Positions 1 to 9,066 of a stretch of DNA of 64,000 nucleotides are shown in pieces (position 1 is the first letter of the stretch; the number at the start of each line of letters is the position of its first letter). Location: assembly GCF_019956415.1 (NCBI RefSeq), contig NZ_JAHBDK010000029.1, positions 1 through 64,000 on the forward strand, written 5' to 3'. The notes under the pieces were generated by a model. That model had not been told where the DNA came from. It ran no database searches and was given only the letters and a program-made list of their open reading frames with translations. The translations under genes and the position numbers were made by a program. The stretch is from Pseudomonas sp. GL-B-19 (GTDB taxonomy: Bacteria; Pseudomonadota; Gammaproteobacteria; Pseudomonadales; Pseudomonadaceae).

Positions 1-59
1 TCGTACAGGCCGACACATCGGTTGAAGACAGGGACTGTTTAAGCGTCGTATTCTTTTTC

Positions 60-136
60 ATGGACTCGCCCTCGCTGCCGTTGGCTTCTTAGACTGCCAC
101 CGTGGCGCATTGACGCCTCGGCGTGGGCGAGTCCAT
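60..136. other. Long inverted repeat, cloverleaf-like
   Basis: A perfect 12-bp inverted repeat (60-71 with 125-136) encloses three short hairpins: 77-79/83-85, 96-99/103-106 and 113-117/120-124. The last stacks directly on the outer stem. No anticodon-arm or T-arm consensus is visible, so it is not called a tRNA. The rest of 1-320 holds one REP unit and no convincing gene. It could be a structured terminator of a gene to the left of the window. Confidence 0.45.
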
Positions 137-168
137 CCAATTACAGTGATTTGCGGCGCACACTAAAC

Positions 169-197
169 CTGTAGGAGCGGGCTTGCCCGCGAAGGCG
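169..197. repeat. Single REP unit
   Basis: A palindromic unit of the GTAGGAGCGGGCTTGCCCGC type, the family repeated across this window. It stands alone in the leader region of the LysR gene. Confidence 0.7.
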
Positions 198-320
198 TCA
201 GTGCAGACAACACTTGCATCAGCCCGTTGCCAATAGTCAGATAGGTACTCATAACCATACCGATAAAAACAATAGCCCGGCCCGACGCAACACCGGAGAC
301 CGGTACGGAGCCCTCCTTCC

Positions 321-1196
321 ATGCGTCAACTGCCCTCGCTCAATATGCTGCGCGTCTTCGAAGAGGTCGCGCGCCATCGCAGTTTCAGCCAGGCGGCGCT
401 GGCCCTGAACGTCACTCAAGGGGCGGTCAGTCGACAGATCAAGCAACTGGAAGACTACCTTGGTGTCGCGCTGTTCGTGCGCACGCCCCAGGGCTTGTCG
501 CTGACCGAATCCGGCATCGCCCTCTCCCCGCACCTGGCGCAAGCCTTTGACCACATTGAACGTGCCCTGCAAGCCGTGCGCGTGCCCAACCTGCGCCAGC
601 GCCTGAGAATCCTCGCGCCGCCGACCTGGGCGACACGCTGGTTGTCCGCGCATTTGCGCGTGTTCTGCCAGCGCTATCCTGACATCAGCCTGAGCGTGAC
701 CAACCAGGCCGGCCACGACAGCCTCGCCGAGATCGATTGCCACATCCGCTTCGGCCTCGAAGCCGTCAGCCATTGCAGCAGTCAATTGCTGGTGATGGAG
801 CGGCACATCGCCGTGGCCAGTCCGGAGTTGTTTAGCGAGGGGCAACCGCCGGATCTGCGGCAGTTTCCTTTGCTGCACATCCTGCATGATGGCAAACGCT
901 TGAAGGTCTGGGAAAACTGGCTGGCAGCGACGGGACGCGACGATGTCGATGCGGGGCAAGGACTGGAATTCAGCACGCTGGATCAGGTGATTCACACCGC
1001 GCTCGCCGGTGGTGGGCTGGCGGTGATTGATCGGCAGATGATCGAGAAAGAGTTGGCCAATGGCAGCCTGCTGCCGATTACCCCGGTGGAAGTGATCGGG
1101 CCGTATGGCTATTGGCTGGATGTGGCGAACGACAAACAGGGATTGTCGAAGGTGCGGTTGTTTACGGATTGGTTGGGGTTGGTCAGTAATCCCTGA
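321..1196 (+). CDS. LysR family transcriptional regulator
   Basis: A 291-residue LysR-type regulator of the GcvA-like branch. The winged helix-turn-helix lies at about residues 21-44 (SFSQAALALNVTQGAVSRQI), followed by the linker helix and a periplasmic-binding-like effector domain to the C-terminus. The length is normal. The gene points towards, and is convergent with, the Fae/AKR/ALDH/MFS operon on the other strand, so it could regulate that operon. It is not divergent from it as classic LysR pairs are, so this link is inference. The ATG at 321 keeps the usual N-terminus (RQLPSLNMLRVFEEVARH). Confidence 0.9.
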   Translation: MRQLPSLNMLRVFEEVARHRSFSQAALALNVTQGAVSRQIKQLEDYLGVALFVRTPQGLSLTESGIALSPHLAQAFDHIERALQAVRVPNLRQRLRILAPPTWATRWLSAHLRVFCQRYPDISLSVTNQAGHDSLAEIDCHIRFGLEAVSHCSSQLLVMERHIAVASPELFSEGQPPDLRQFPLLHILHDGKRLKVWENWLAATGRDDVDAGQGLEFSTLDQVIHTALAGGGLAVIDRQMIEKELANGSLLPITPVEVIGPYGYWLDVANDKQGLSKVRLFTDWLGLVSNP

Positions 1197-1210
1197 GCCC
1201 CCCCATACCA

Positions 1211-1301
1211 CTGTGGGAGCGAGCCTGCTCGCGATGGCGGCGGATCAGTCAATATTGATGTCGACTGACACTCCGTCATCGCGAGCAGGCTCACTCCCAC
1301 A
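1211..1301. repeat. REPIN (inverted REP pair)
   Basis: Two REP units in inverted orientation: GTGGGAGCGAGCCTGCTCGC at the left end and its near reverse complement at the right, about 50 bp apart. It lies between the convergent ends of the LysR and MFS genes and could act as a bidirectional transcript-end structure. Confidence 0.85.
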
Positions 1302-1321
1302 TTTGGATCTTTATCAGGTCC

Positions 1322-2686
1322 TTAGATCTGCGCAGCCACTTTCACCACCGCCGCTGCACCACCCTCCACCGGGCTCTGCGCCTTGCCTGCCTGGCTCAGG
1401 GTCAGGGATTTGGTCTCAGGAGCCCACGCCCAGGAAATCAAGGCCCCGAACGCGAGAACCCCGGCCAGAATGGCCATTGTCGGACTCATGCCGATCCCGG
1501 CCACGCTCAGCGGCAGTAGAAAGGTACTTACCGCCGAACCCAGACGGCTGACCGCCGTGGCCAGGCCGATACCGCTGGCGCGCACTTCCGTCGGGAAGCT
1601 CTCGGCCGGGAACACCCCCACCAGATTGCTCACCGCCGACAGCACCAAGGTGAACACCCCAAACACCAACACCATCAGCCAGGCCGTACTGCTCGGCAAC
1701 ACCGCCAGCAGGAACAACGCCACCGCCAGAATGATGAACGAGTTGATCAGGAAGCCGCGACGGGAAAACTTTACCGTGCACCAAATGCCGATCAGTGCGC
1801 CGAGAATCAACAGCAGGTTGAGCATCATCTCAGTGCCGAAGCCTTCGGCCAGTCCCATTTTCTGCAGAATCGTCGGCAGGAAGGTGTAAATCGCAAAATA
1901 CGGCATGACGATGCAGACGAAGAACAGGCAGTTGAACGCCGTGCGCTTGCGATATTCACGGCTGAACAGCACGGCATAACCGGAGCGGGTTTCGGTGGAA
2001 CGGGTTTCGTCGAGTTCGACATTATCACCCAGGAATTTTTTGACGACTGCTCGCGCCTCAGCGATACGGCCCTGATTGACTAGCCAGCGCGGCGATTCCG
2101 GCGTGCCAATGCGGGCAATCAAAATCACCACCGCCGGGATCGCCGAGGATGCCAGCATCCAGCGCCAGGCATCGTCGCCCAGGCTGAGCATCGCCGTCCC
2201 GATGAAGGTCGCGGCAACATAGCCGCAAGTCCAGACGACACTGAACGAGCCGAGCAATATCCCACGGTGCTTTCTCGGCGCAAACTCGGCCAACATGGCA
2301 TGTCCAACGCTATAGTCGCCGCCCAGGCCGATACCGATCAGGATCCGACACAGCACCAGGCCAATGGCCGTTTCGACATAAAACTGCATGACCGACGCCA
2401 CAGCGATCAGCAGGAAACTGACCAGGAAAATTTTCTGTCGACCAACGCGATCGGAAAACCAGCCAAAAAACAGACTCCCCAGGAACAGGCCGATCAGTGC
2501 CGATGCACCGATCAGGCCCTGCCAGAACGCATCGAGCTGCATTTGCGGATTGAGCAGCGTCAAGGCGATACCGATCAGGCCCAGGATATAGCCATCGGTG
2601 AAGTGGGCACCGAAGGTCAGCCCGGCGATCTTGATATGAAATCGACCAATGGGCAGGTCATCGATATGTACCGATTTAACGGACAT
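1322..2686 (-). CDS. MFS transporter, sugar/aromatic-acid type
   Basis: A 454-residue major facilitator superfamily permease of the inner membrane with about 12 hydrophobic segments. The A-motif loop between TM2 and TM3 is visible (GWFSDRVGRQKIF), as is PESPRWL after TM6 and a PETKSLTL-like end, both common in the sugar-porter and AAHS branches. The ATG at 2686 is chosen because a GGAGAG site lies just upstream. It is the last gene of the fae-AKR-ALDH-MFS operon and probably imports the compound that the operon degrades. The substrate cannot be read from the sequence. Confidence 0.88.
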   Translation of the reverse strand: MSVKSVHIDDLPIGRFHIKIAGLTFGAHFTDGYILGLIGIALTLLNPQMQLDAFWQGLIGASALIGLFLGSLFFGWFSDRVGRQKIFLVSFLLIAVASVMQFYVETAIGLVLCRILIGIGLGGDYSVGHAMLAEFAPRKHRGILLGSFSVVWTCGYVAATFIGTAMLSLGDDAWRWMLASSAIPAVVILIARIGTPESPRWLVNQGRIAEARAVVKKFLGDNVELDETRSTETRSGYAVLFSREYRKRTAFNCLFFVCIVMPYFAIYTFLPTILQKMGLAEGFGTEMMLNLLLILGALIGIWCTVKFSRRGFLINSFIILAVALFLLAVLPSSTAWLMVLVFGVFTLVLSAVSNLVGVFPAESFPTEVRASGIGLATAVSRLGSAVSTFLLPLSVAGIGMSPTMAILAGVLAFGALISWAWAPETKSLTLSQAGKAQSPVEGGAAAVVKVAAQI

Positions 2687-2737
2687 ATAACTCTCCAATT
2701 GTTGTTATTGACGGAGAAATGAAATCAATCGTTTCAA

Positions 2738-2763
2738 CTGTGGGAGCGAGCTGGCTCCCACAG
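2738..2763. repeat. Compact REP hairpin
   Basis: A 9-bp perfect stem (CTGTGGGAG/CTCCCACAG) with an 8-nt loop, between the ALDH stop and the MFS start inside the operon. It may lower expression of the distal transporter or protect the upstream mRNA. Confidence 0.7.
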
Positions 2764-2776
2764 GGTTTTTGGGAGG

Positions 2777-4210
2777 TTACAGACCACCCATCAACAAGTA
2801 TTTGATTTCCAGATAGTCATCCAGACCGTACTTCGAACCCTCGCGACCGAGGCCCGATTCCTTGATGCCGCCGAACGGCGCCACTTCCGTGGAAATGATC
2901 CCTTCGTTGATGCCGACCATGCCCGCTTCCAGGCCTTCGGCCATGCGCCATACGCGACCGATGTCGCGGCTGTAGAAGTAAGCCGACAAACCAAACGGCG
3001 TGTCGTTGGCCTTTTGCAGCACTTCGGCTTCGTCCTTGAAACGGAAGCAGGCTGCCACCGGGCCGAAGGTTTCTTCCTGCGCGATCAGCATTTCGCTGCT
3101 GGCTTCGGCGAGGATGGTCGGCTCGTAAAACGTACCGCCGAGCGCATGACGACGACCACCGCACAACAGCTTGGCGCCCTTCTCCAGCGCATCGTCGACG
3201 TGCAGTTCGACCTTGGCCAGCGCCGCTGCGTTGATCAATGGGCCTTGCTCGGTTTCGCCGTCCAGCGCACGGCCCACGCGCATTGCCGCAACGGCTTCCG
3301 CGAGTTTGCCGGTGAAGGCTTCGTAGACGCCGTCCTGAATGAAGAAACGGTTAACACAGACGCAGGTCTGCCCGGTGTTGCGGAACTTCGAGGCCATCGC
3401 GCCTTTGACCGCAGCGTCCAGATCAGCGTCGTCGAAGACAATGAACGGCGCGTTGCCACCCAGTTCCAGCGAGACCTTTTTCAGCGTGTCCGCCGCCTGG
3501 CGCATCAGCAATTTGCCAGTGCGCGTGGAGCCGGTGAACGACAGTTTGCGCACAATGCTGGACGCTTGCAGCGCACCACCAATCGCGACCGCATCGCCAG
3601 ACACAATGTTGAACACACCCGCCGGAATACCGGCCTGCTCTGCCAACACCGCCAGTGCAAAGGCCGACAGCGGCGTTTCTTCCGAAGGCTTGAGGATCAT
3701 CGTGCAACCGGCGGCCAATGCCGGGCCGACCTTGCGCGTGACCATGGCCAAAGGGAAATTCCACGGGGTGATCGCGGCGACCACGCCAATGGCTTCCTTG
3801 ACCACGATGATCCGTGCATCAGCCTTGTGGCTCGGAATCACGTCGCCGTAAGCGCGCTTGGCTTCTTCAGCAAACCACTCCAGAAAACTCGCGGCATAGA
3901 CCACCTCACCCATGGCTTCGGCCAACGGCTTGCCTTGTTCGCGGCTGAGCAGGGTCGCCAGATCCTTCTGGTTGCTCAGCATCAACTCGCTCCAGCGCTT
4001 GAGCTTCTGGCTGCGTTCCTTGGCGGTGAGCTTGCGCCACGCCGGTAACGCTCGGTTGGCGGCGTCAATGGCCAGGCGGGTCTCTTGGGCTCCGGCCTTT
4101 TGTACTTCGGTGATCAACTCGCCGTTGGCCGGGTTGAATACCGAGTAGCTCGGACCACCGGACGACCATTGACCGTCGATGAAATTGCCAGTGCGGATCA
4201 GCGCGCTCAT
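2777..4210 (-). CDS. NAD(P)-dependent aldehyde dehydrogenase, succinate-semialdehyde type
   Basis: A 477-residue aldehyde dehydrogenase most like succinate-semialdehyde dehydrogenases (GabD family). Visible motifs are TPWNFPLAMVTRKVGPALAAGC, the FTGSTRTGK cofactor loop, the catalytic Glu in LELGGNAPF and the catalytic Cys in NTGQTCVC. The ATG at 4210 is chosen because the family N-terminus (SALIRTGNFIDGQW) begins there and it overlaps the AKR stop by 4 bp (ATGA), indicating translational coupling. In context it likely oxidises an aldehyde intermediate released in the Fae operon pathway. The physiological substrate is unknown. Confidence 0.9.
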   Translation of the reverse strand: MSALIRTGNFIDGQWSSGGPSYSVFNPANGELITEVQKAGAQETRLAIDAANRALPAWRKLTAKERSQKLKRWSELMLSNQKDLATLLSREQGKPLAEAMGEVVYAASFLEWFAEEAKRAYGDVIPSHKADARIIVVKEAIGVVAAITPWNFPLAMVTRKVGPALAAGCTMILKPSEETPLSAFALAVLAEQAGIPAGVFNIVSGDAVAIGGALQASSIVRKLSFTGSTRTGKLLMRQAADTLKKVSLELGGNAPFIVFDDADLDAAVKGAMASKFRNTGQTCVCVNRFFIQDGVYEAFTGKLAEAVAAMRVGRALDGETEQGPLINAAALAKVELHVDDALEKGAKLLCGGRRHALGGTFYEPTILAEASSEMLIAQEETFGPVAACFRFKDEAEVLQKANDTPFGLSAYFYSRDIGRVWRMAEGLEAGMVGINEGIISTEVAPFGGIKESGLGREGSKYGLDDYLEIKYLLMGGL

Positions 4211-5241
4211 GCGACAGCCTCGGTGAGGGTGAAGCGTTCCAGACCCGGACGTGCCGAACGCAAAATTCGTTTGCCGGCGGTGTAATCGTTGATCACGTCG
4301 CACGGGGTGTAATTGCGTTCCAGCTCGTGCAGTTCTTCAGCGTCGAGCTGGGTGTCCAGCGCGGCCAGCGCACTGTCGAATTGCTCGGTGGTGTCTGCGC
4401 CCACCAACATGCAATCCACACCCGGATGGTTGGCCACCCAAGCCTGGGCGATTTGCGCATTCGAAACGCCACGGGCGCGGGCCACGCGTTGCACCGAATG
4501 AGCGATTTCGAACGAGGCTTCGTCGCTGTACATCTGCTGAGTAAAAAAATCGGTCTGGTTGCGCGTCGACTGCACATCGCCGGTCAACAATCCGCGGGCC
4601 AGCGGGCTGAACACCGAGACGCCCAGGCCTTGATCACGACAGAACGGGATCATCTCGCGCTCTTCTTCGCGGTAGGCGCAGTTCAATTGCAGCTGCATGT
4701 TGATCGGCTTGACCCAACCGTTGCGCTCGCAAGCCATGAGAATCTTCGCCAATTGCCCGGTGAGCATGGTCGAGACGCCGATGTAGCGCGCTTTGCCGGA
4801 GCGCACGATGTCGTTCATCGCGCTCATGGTTTCTTCGACCGGCGTGTTCACATCGAAGTAATGCAGCATGAACACATCGACGTAGTCCATGTTAAGGCGC
4901 TTCAGCGAGGCGTCGATGCTGTCCATGATGTGCTTGCGCGAATGGCCGCTGGCGTTGATCCCGTTGCGGGTGCCGTAACCGACTTTGGTGGTGATCACCA
5001 GGTCTTCGCGACGGACCAGGCGCTTGACGATGCGCCCCACCACTTCTTCGCCGACACCGGCGGAATAGAAGTCCGCCAGGTCGATGAAGTTGACGCCGTT
5101 GTCCAGCGCGTGCGCGACGATCGGCTCGCTTTTCTTCTCATCGAAGATCCACGGCTTCCAGTCCGGGGTGCCCATGTTCATTGTGCCAAGGCACAGGCGG
5201 GAGACTTGCAGGCCGGAGTTGCCCAAACGAATGTATTGCAT
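4207..5241 (-). CDS. Aldo/keto reductase
   Basis: A 344-residue cytosolic aldo/keto reductase with a TIM-barrel fold. The tetrad is visible: Asp and Tyr in FIDLADFYS, Lys in VITTKVGYG and His in VFMLHYFDV. The N-terminus (MQYIRLGNSGLQVSRLCLGTM) fixes the start. The gene starts 10 bp after the Fae stop and overlaps the downstream dehydrogenase by 4 bp, so the three are one transcription unit. It probably interconverts a carbonyl and an alcohol in the same pathway with NADPH. Confidence 0.9.
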   Translation of the reverse strand: MQYIRLGNSGLQVSRLCLGTMNMGTPDWKPWIFDEKKSEPIVAHALDNGVNFIDLADFYSAGVGEEVVGRIVKRLVRREDLVITTKVGYGTRNGINASGHSRKHIMDSIDASLKRLNMDYVDVFMLHYFDVNTPVEETMSAMNDIVRSGKARYIGVSTMLTGQLAKILMACERNGWVKPINMQLQLNCAYREEEREMIPFCRDQGLGVSVFSPLARGLLTGDVQSTRNQTDFFTQQMYSDEASFEIAHSVQRVARARGVSNAQIAQAWVANHPGVDCMLVGADTTEQFDSALAALDTQLDAEELHELERNYTPCDVINDYTAGKRILRSARPGLERFTLTEAVA

Positions 5242-5251
5242 GGCGCGGACC

Positions 5252-5764
5252 TCAGGCTTTTGGCGTGTAGAAAGGGTTGCTGATGTGATTGACCACATCC
5301 GCCAGTTGCGCGGTTTCCGGCTTGCCGGTCAGCGCGGCACGAATCGCCGTGCGGCAGGCGTTGTAGTTGTTCAGGTAGACCGCATCGAGGTCATCGCAGG
5401 CCGGGTTGACCCAGTTGGCGGTGACGATGGCCCATTCGTCTTCGGCTTCCGGCGGCAAGGTGCCGTCCAGCAGCGCTTCAAGCACGGCCTTGGCGATACC
5501 GGCCTGGGACGCGCCCCAGGTGGCGTTGCCGTGCAGGTCGCTGCTGATCGCCGCTTTGTTGACATAAAGGGTCATTGGCTTGACCGGAATGTTTGGCTGG
5601 GCGATCACCATGAATGGGCAGTGCCCCTGGCTTGGGGACGCCAGGCTGTTGGCAAACGCCTGGCCGGCCGGACCGTTGCGCGGGCCGATCAGAATATTGA
5701 TGTGCGCGGCATTTACGCCCGGGCCTTCGAAACCTTCACCGATGTACAGGTCGAGTTCTTTCAT
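5252..5764 (-). CDS. fae: Formaldehyde-activating enzyme (Fae) homologue
   Basis: A 170-residue protein matching the Fae family, which condenses formaldehyde with tetrahydromethanopterin in methylotrophs. It has the N-terminal GEGFEGPGVNAAHINILIG block with the conserved catalytic-type His at residue 21, then GPxGxAFAN, the PNxPxKPxTLxVNK motif and a family-length C-terminus. It is the first gene of the operon with an aldo/keto reductase, aldehyde dehydrogenase and MFS transporter. No other tetrahydromethanopterin gene is seen in the window, so its carrier and even its substrate may differ from classic Fae. Family assignment is firm; in vivo role is inference. Confidence 0.85.
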   Translation of the reverse strand: MKELDLYIGEGFEGPGVNAAHINILIGPRNGPAGQAFANSLASPSQGHCPFMVIAQPNIPVKPMTLYVNKAAISSDLHGNATWGASQAGIAKAVLEALLDGTLPPEAEDEWAIVTANWVNPACDDLDAVYLNNYNACRTAIRAALTGKPETAQLADVVNHISNPFYTPKA

Positions 5765-5976
5765 GAGTCGTTACTCTTCAGGGAGTTTGGGTTGATCAGA
5801 AGCGCACGCAGGCAGCGGGCCTGGCGTGGCAAATGTCGGGGTTCGAAGAGCGCAGCAGGTCGCTGGCGAAGACGCGGCAGTGATGATGAGTCATGGTTGC
5901 AAACGCTCTTTTTTGTTGTTGATGAGCTGGTTTGCGATTTTTTAACACTGGGGGTTTGCGGGGCTGTAACCATTAA

Positions 5977-6004
5977 AAGTCATGAGGGCATGACTTCAAG
6001 TCAT
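5977..6004. promoter_or_regulatory. Candidate operator upstream of the fae operon
   Basis: The inverted repeat AAGTCATG-AGGG-CATGACTT (5977-5996) is followed by a third half-site, AAGTCAT, at 5998-6004. A further ATGACTCA sits near 5888. The cluster lies about 215 bp upstream of the Fae start, in a 287-bp stretch with no credible gene. It has the size and symmetry of a LysR- or response-regulator-type site; the binding protein is unknown. Confidence 0.45.
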
Positions 6005-6051
6005 ACCCTGCACACAGCTATGGGAATGTGGGAACTGTGAAGCTGCAAGAA

Positions 6052-6077
6052 CTGTGGGAGCAGGTTCGCTCCCACAG
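6052..6077. repeat. Compact REP hairpin
   Basis: CTGTGGGAG and CTCCCACAG pair around an 8-nt loop. It lies just beyond the stop of the MXKDX protein gene and may form the end of its transcript. Confidence 0.65.
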
Positions 6078-6095
6078 GGATTGAGTCGTATTGGA

Positions 6096-6380
6096 TTACT
6101 GCGACGCGGCGTCCTTCTTCATGGCGTCTTTGCTCATGCTGTCCTTGGACATGGCATCTTTTTTCATGGCGTCCTTGGACATTGCATCCTTGGACATGCT
6201 GTCTTTCTTCATCGTGTCTTGGGCCATGGAGTCCTTCTTCATCGTCGCGTCTTTGGACATGGCATCCTTGGACATCGAGTCCTTGCTCATGCTGTCGCTG
6301 CTCGTGGTATCGGCGGCAAACACGCTTGCGGCGCCCAGTGCGATGCACATGGACAGTACGGTGGTGGCTAACTTTTTCAT
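6096..6380 (-). CDS. Pentapeptide MXKDX repeat protein, secreted
   Basis: A 94-residue protein. A signal peptide (residues 1-22, MKKLATTVLS...SVFA) is followed by a low-complexity mature region of about 12 near-tandem five-residue units, mostly MSKDA, MSKDS or MKKDA. This matches the family annotated as pentapeptide MXKDX repeat protein. The mature part alternates Met with Lys-Asp, so it would be highly charged and probably unfolded in the periplasm. Met-rich repeats can bind copper or scavenge oxidants, but nothing here proves it. It lies 46 bp downstream of the methionine-sulfoxide-reductase-like molybdoenzyme gene, on the same strand. Confidence 0.88.
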   Translation of the reverse strand: MKKLATTVLSMCIALGAASVFAADTTSSDSMSKDSMSKDAMSKDATMKKDSMAQDTMKKDSMSKDAMSKDAMKKDAMSKDSMSKDAMKKDAASQ

Positions 6381-6426
6381 GATGAAACTCCTTGAAGCTC
6401 AGGTTGCGGACAAGTGAAGTTGCGTG

Positions 6427-7208
<782 letters not shown>

Positions 7209-7212
<4 letters not shown>

Positions 7213-7829
7213 ACCTGCTCCTTGTGACCGACGATCATGGCCCACAACGTTTTGGGAACCAGCGCGACCATCACCAGATGCACCGCAACGAAGGCCACCA
7301 ACAAAGACATCGCGAAGAAATGCACCCGTCGCGCGCCTTCGTAACCCGCCATTAACTCGCGCAGCAGCGGGAACTGGACGGACTTCCACAGCACCAGCCC
7401 GGAAACCACCAGCAGCGTGATGTCGACCATCACGAACAGGTACGCCAGCCGTTGCACCTGGTTGTAATGACTCAGGTCGGCATGCCCCAACCGTCCTCGC
7501 AACGCTGCCCACAGGTCATGCAAGACACCTTTGGGCGAAACGGGAAAGAAACGGCGTTTCAGACGACCGCTGAACAGGTTGAAGGCCAGATAAATCAAGC
7601 CATTGATAGCGAGAAACCACATCGCCGCAAAGTGCCATTGCAGTGCGCCGCCCAGCCAGCCGCCGAGCGTGATCGATTTGGGAAAGCTGAAATCGTAAAT
7701 CGGCGATGCGTTGTAGATTCGCCAACCGCTGGTGACCATGACCAGCACCGCCAGGGCGTTCAGCCAATGGGTCAGCCGTAGCCAGCGCGGATGGCTGCTG
7801 ACGCGGGGTGAAGCAGATAGCTGCGACAT
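7209..7829 (-). CDS. Cytochrome b/b6 domain membrane protein
   Basis: A 206-residue integral membrane protein with four to five hydrophobic helices and the paired His pattern of di-haem cytochrome b561/Ni-Fe-hydrogenase b-type subunits (RLTHWLNALAV, QWHFAAMWF, RRVHFFAMSLLVAFVAVHL). It overlaps the downstream molybdoenzyme gene by 4 bp and probably passes quinol electrons to it. The start at 7829 is chosen for a GGGAG site 8 bp upstream and because the first helix follows directly; the open frame extends upstream without a family match. Confidence 0.87.
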
Positions 7830-7995
7830 GTCTGGCTCCCGGCAGTTGATCGATGGGGCCGAGTATGTGAGCGGACAGATCGCCAAATCCTCACGTAAAG
7901 TTAAATTAAACGTGATAACTCTCGACACGTTGCAACGCGCCTTGCCCCGCAATTGTGGTTAAAATGCCGCCCCCTCAAATTGCCGACCCTGCCCG

Positions 7996-8937
7996 ATGAA
8001 CCCAGACGCGCTCGCCACCCTCCACACCCATTTGCTGATGGCACTGGCAACGGCCCCCGCAGAAACCCGCCGCTTGTTCCACGGCCGTGGCCGCTGCTGG
8101 CCGGGGCTGGAGCAGTTGACCGTCGACTGGCTGCAGGGTGTAGTGCTGGTCGCGCTGTTCAAAGAGCCGGAAGCGTCGCAGCTGGAAGATTTGAAACGAC
8201 TGTTGATGCAGATCACCCAGTCACACGAGTGGACCCAATCCGGCGCACATACCTTGCTGCTGCAACATCGTTATCTGCTGCAAAGCACCACCGAATGGCT
8301 GCTGGGCGAGGTGATCGATGAGATGACCATCACCGAGGGCGGCTTGCGTTATCGCGTGGACCTGGGCCGCAAGCAGAACACCGGCCTGTTTCTCGACATG
8401 CGTTACGGCCGCGACTGGGTGCGGGCCAATGCCCAGGGCAAGCGCGTGTTGAACCTGTTTGCCTACACCTGCGGCTTCTCGGTCGCCGCCATCGAGGGTG
8501 GCGCCGAGCACGTGGTCAATCTGGACATGTCCAGCCCGGCCCTGAGTCGTGGCCGCGATAATCACCGACTCAACGGGCACGACTTGAGCCAGGTCAGTTT
8601 TCTCGGCCATGACCTGTTCAAATCCTGGGGCAAGGTGATTGGCAAGGGGCCTTATGACCTGGTGATCATCGACCCGCCGTCCTTTCAGAAAGGCAGTTTT
8701 TTGCTGACCAAGGACTACCAGCGTGTGTTACGCCGGTTGCCGGAACTGCTCAGCCCTGAGGGTACGGTGCTGGCCTGCATGAACGACCCGGCGTTCGGGT
8801 CTGACTTCCTCATCGACGGCGTTATGCGTGAGGCACCGAGCCTGCGCTTTGAACAGCGGCTGGAGAATCCGCCGGAGTTTCCGGATGCGGACATTGAGTG
8901 TGGCTTGAAGGCACTAGTGTTCAAACTGGGGGATTGA
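7996..8937 (+). CDS. Class I SAM-dependent methyltransferase (RlmI/RlmK-like)
   Basis: A 313-residue methyltransferase. An N-terminal region of about 110 residues precedes a Rossmann SAM-binding domain with motif I LNLFAYTCGFSVAA, acidic motif II (VVNLDMSS) and the catalytic IIDPPSFQKG motif shared with 23S rRNA methyltransferases. It is shorter than RlmI or RlmKL and lacks an evident PUA or THUMP domain, so RNA as substrate is likely but the site is unknown. It is divergent from the cytochrome b gene. Confidence 0.87.
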   Translation: MNPDALATLHTHLLMALATAPAETRRLFHGRGRCWPGLEQLTVDWLQGVVLVALFKEPEASQLEDLKRLLMQITQSHEWTQSGAHTLLLQHRYLLQSTTEWLLGEVIDEMTITEGGLRYRVDLGRKQNTGLFLDMRYGRDWVRANAQGKRVLNLFAYTCGFSVAAIEGGAEHVVNLDMSSPALSRGRDNHRLNGHDLSQVSFLGHDLFKSWGKVIGKGPYDLVIIDPPSFQKGSFLLTKDYQRVLRRLPELLSPEGTVLACMNDPAFGSDFLIDGVMREAPSLRFEQRLENPPEFPDADIECGLKALVFKLGD

Positions 8938-8949
8938 GTTCTGCTCTAC

Positions 8950-9040
8950 CTGTAGGAGTGAGCCTGCTCGCGATAGCGGTGTGTCAGTCGATATCAATGT
9001 TGAATTATGAATCGCCATCGCGAGCAGGCTCGCTCCCACA
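8950..9040. repeat. REPIN
   Basis: An inverted pair of REP units (GTAGGAGTGAGCCTGCTCGC and GCGAGCAGGCTCGCTCCCAC) between the convergent methyltransferase and cupin genes. Confidence 0.85.
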
Positions 9041-9066
9041 TTTGCAGCGCATCAGGCAAACACTGC

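Noticed and set aside
60..136. tRNA or tmRNA candidate
   Set aside because: Cloverleaf-like pairing, but no T-loop consensus, CCA end or anticodon arm.
249..1211. 320-residue frame opposite the LysR gene
   Set aside because: Antisense shadow of a clear LysR gene; low-complexity His/Gln/Arg-rich product.
5761..5973. 70-residue open frame upstream of fae on the minus strand
   Set aside because: Composition is that of untranslated GC-rich DNA, there is no ribosome site, and it runs up to the fae start. It is treated as leader or promoter region.
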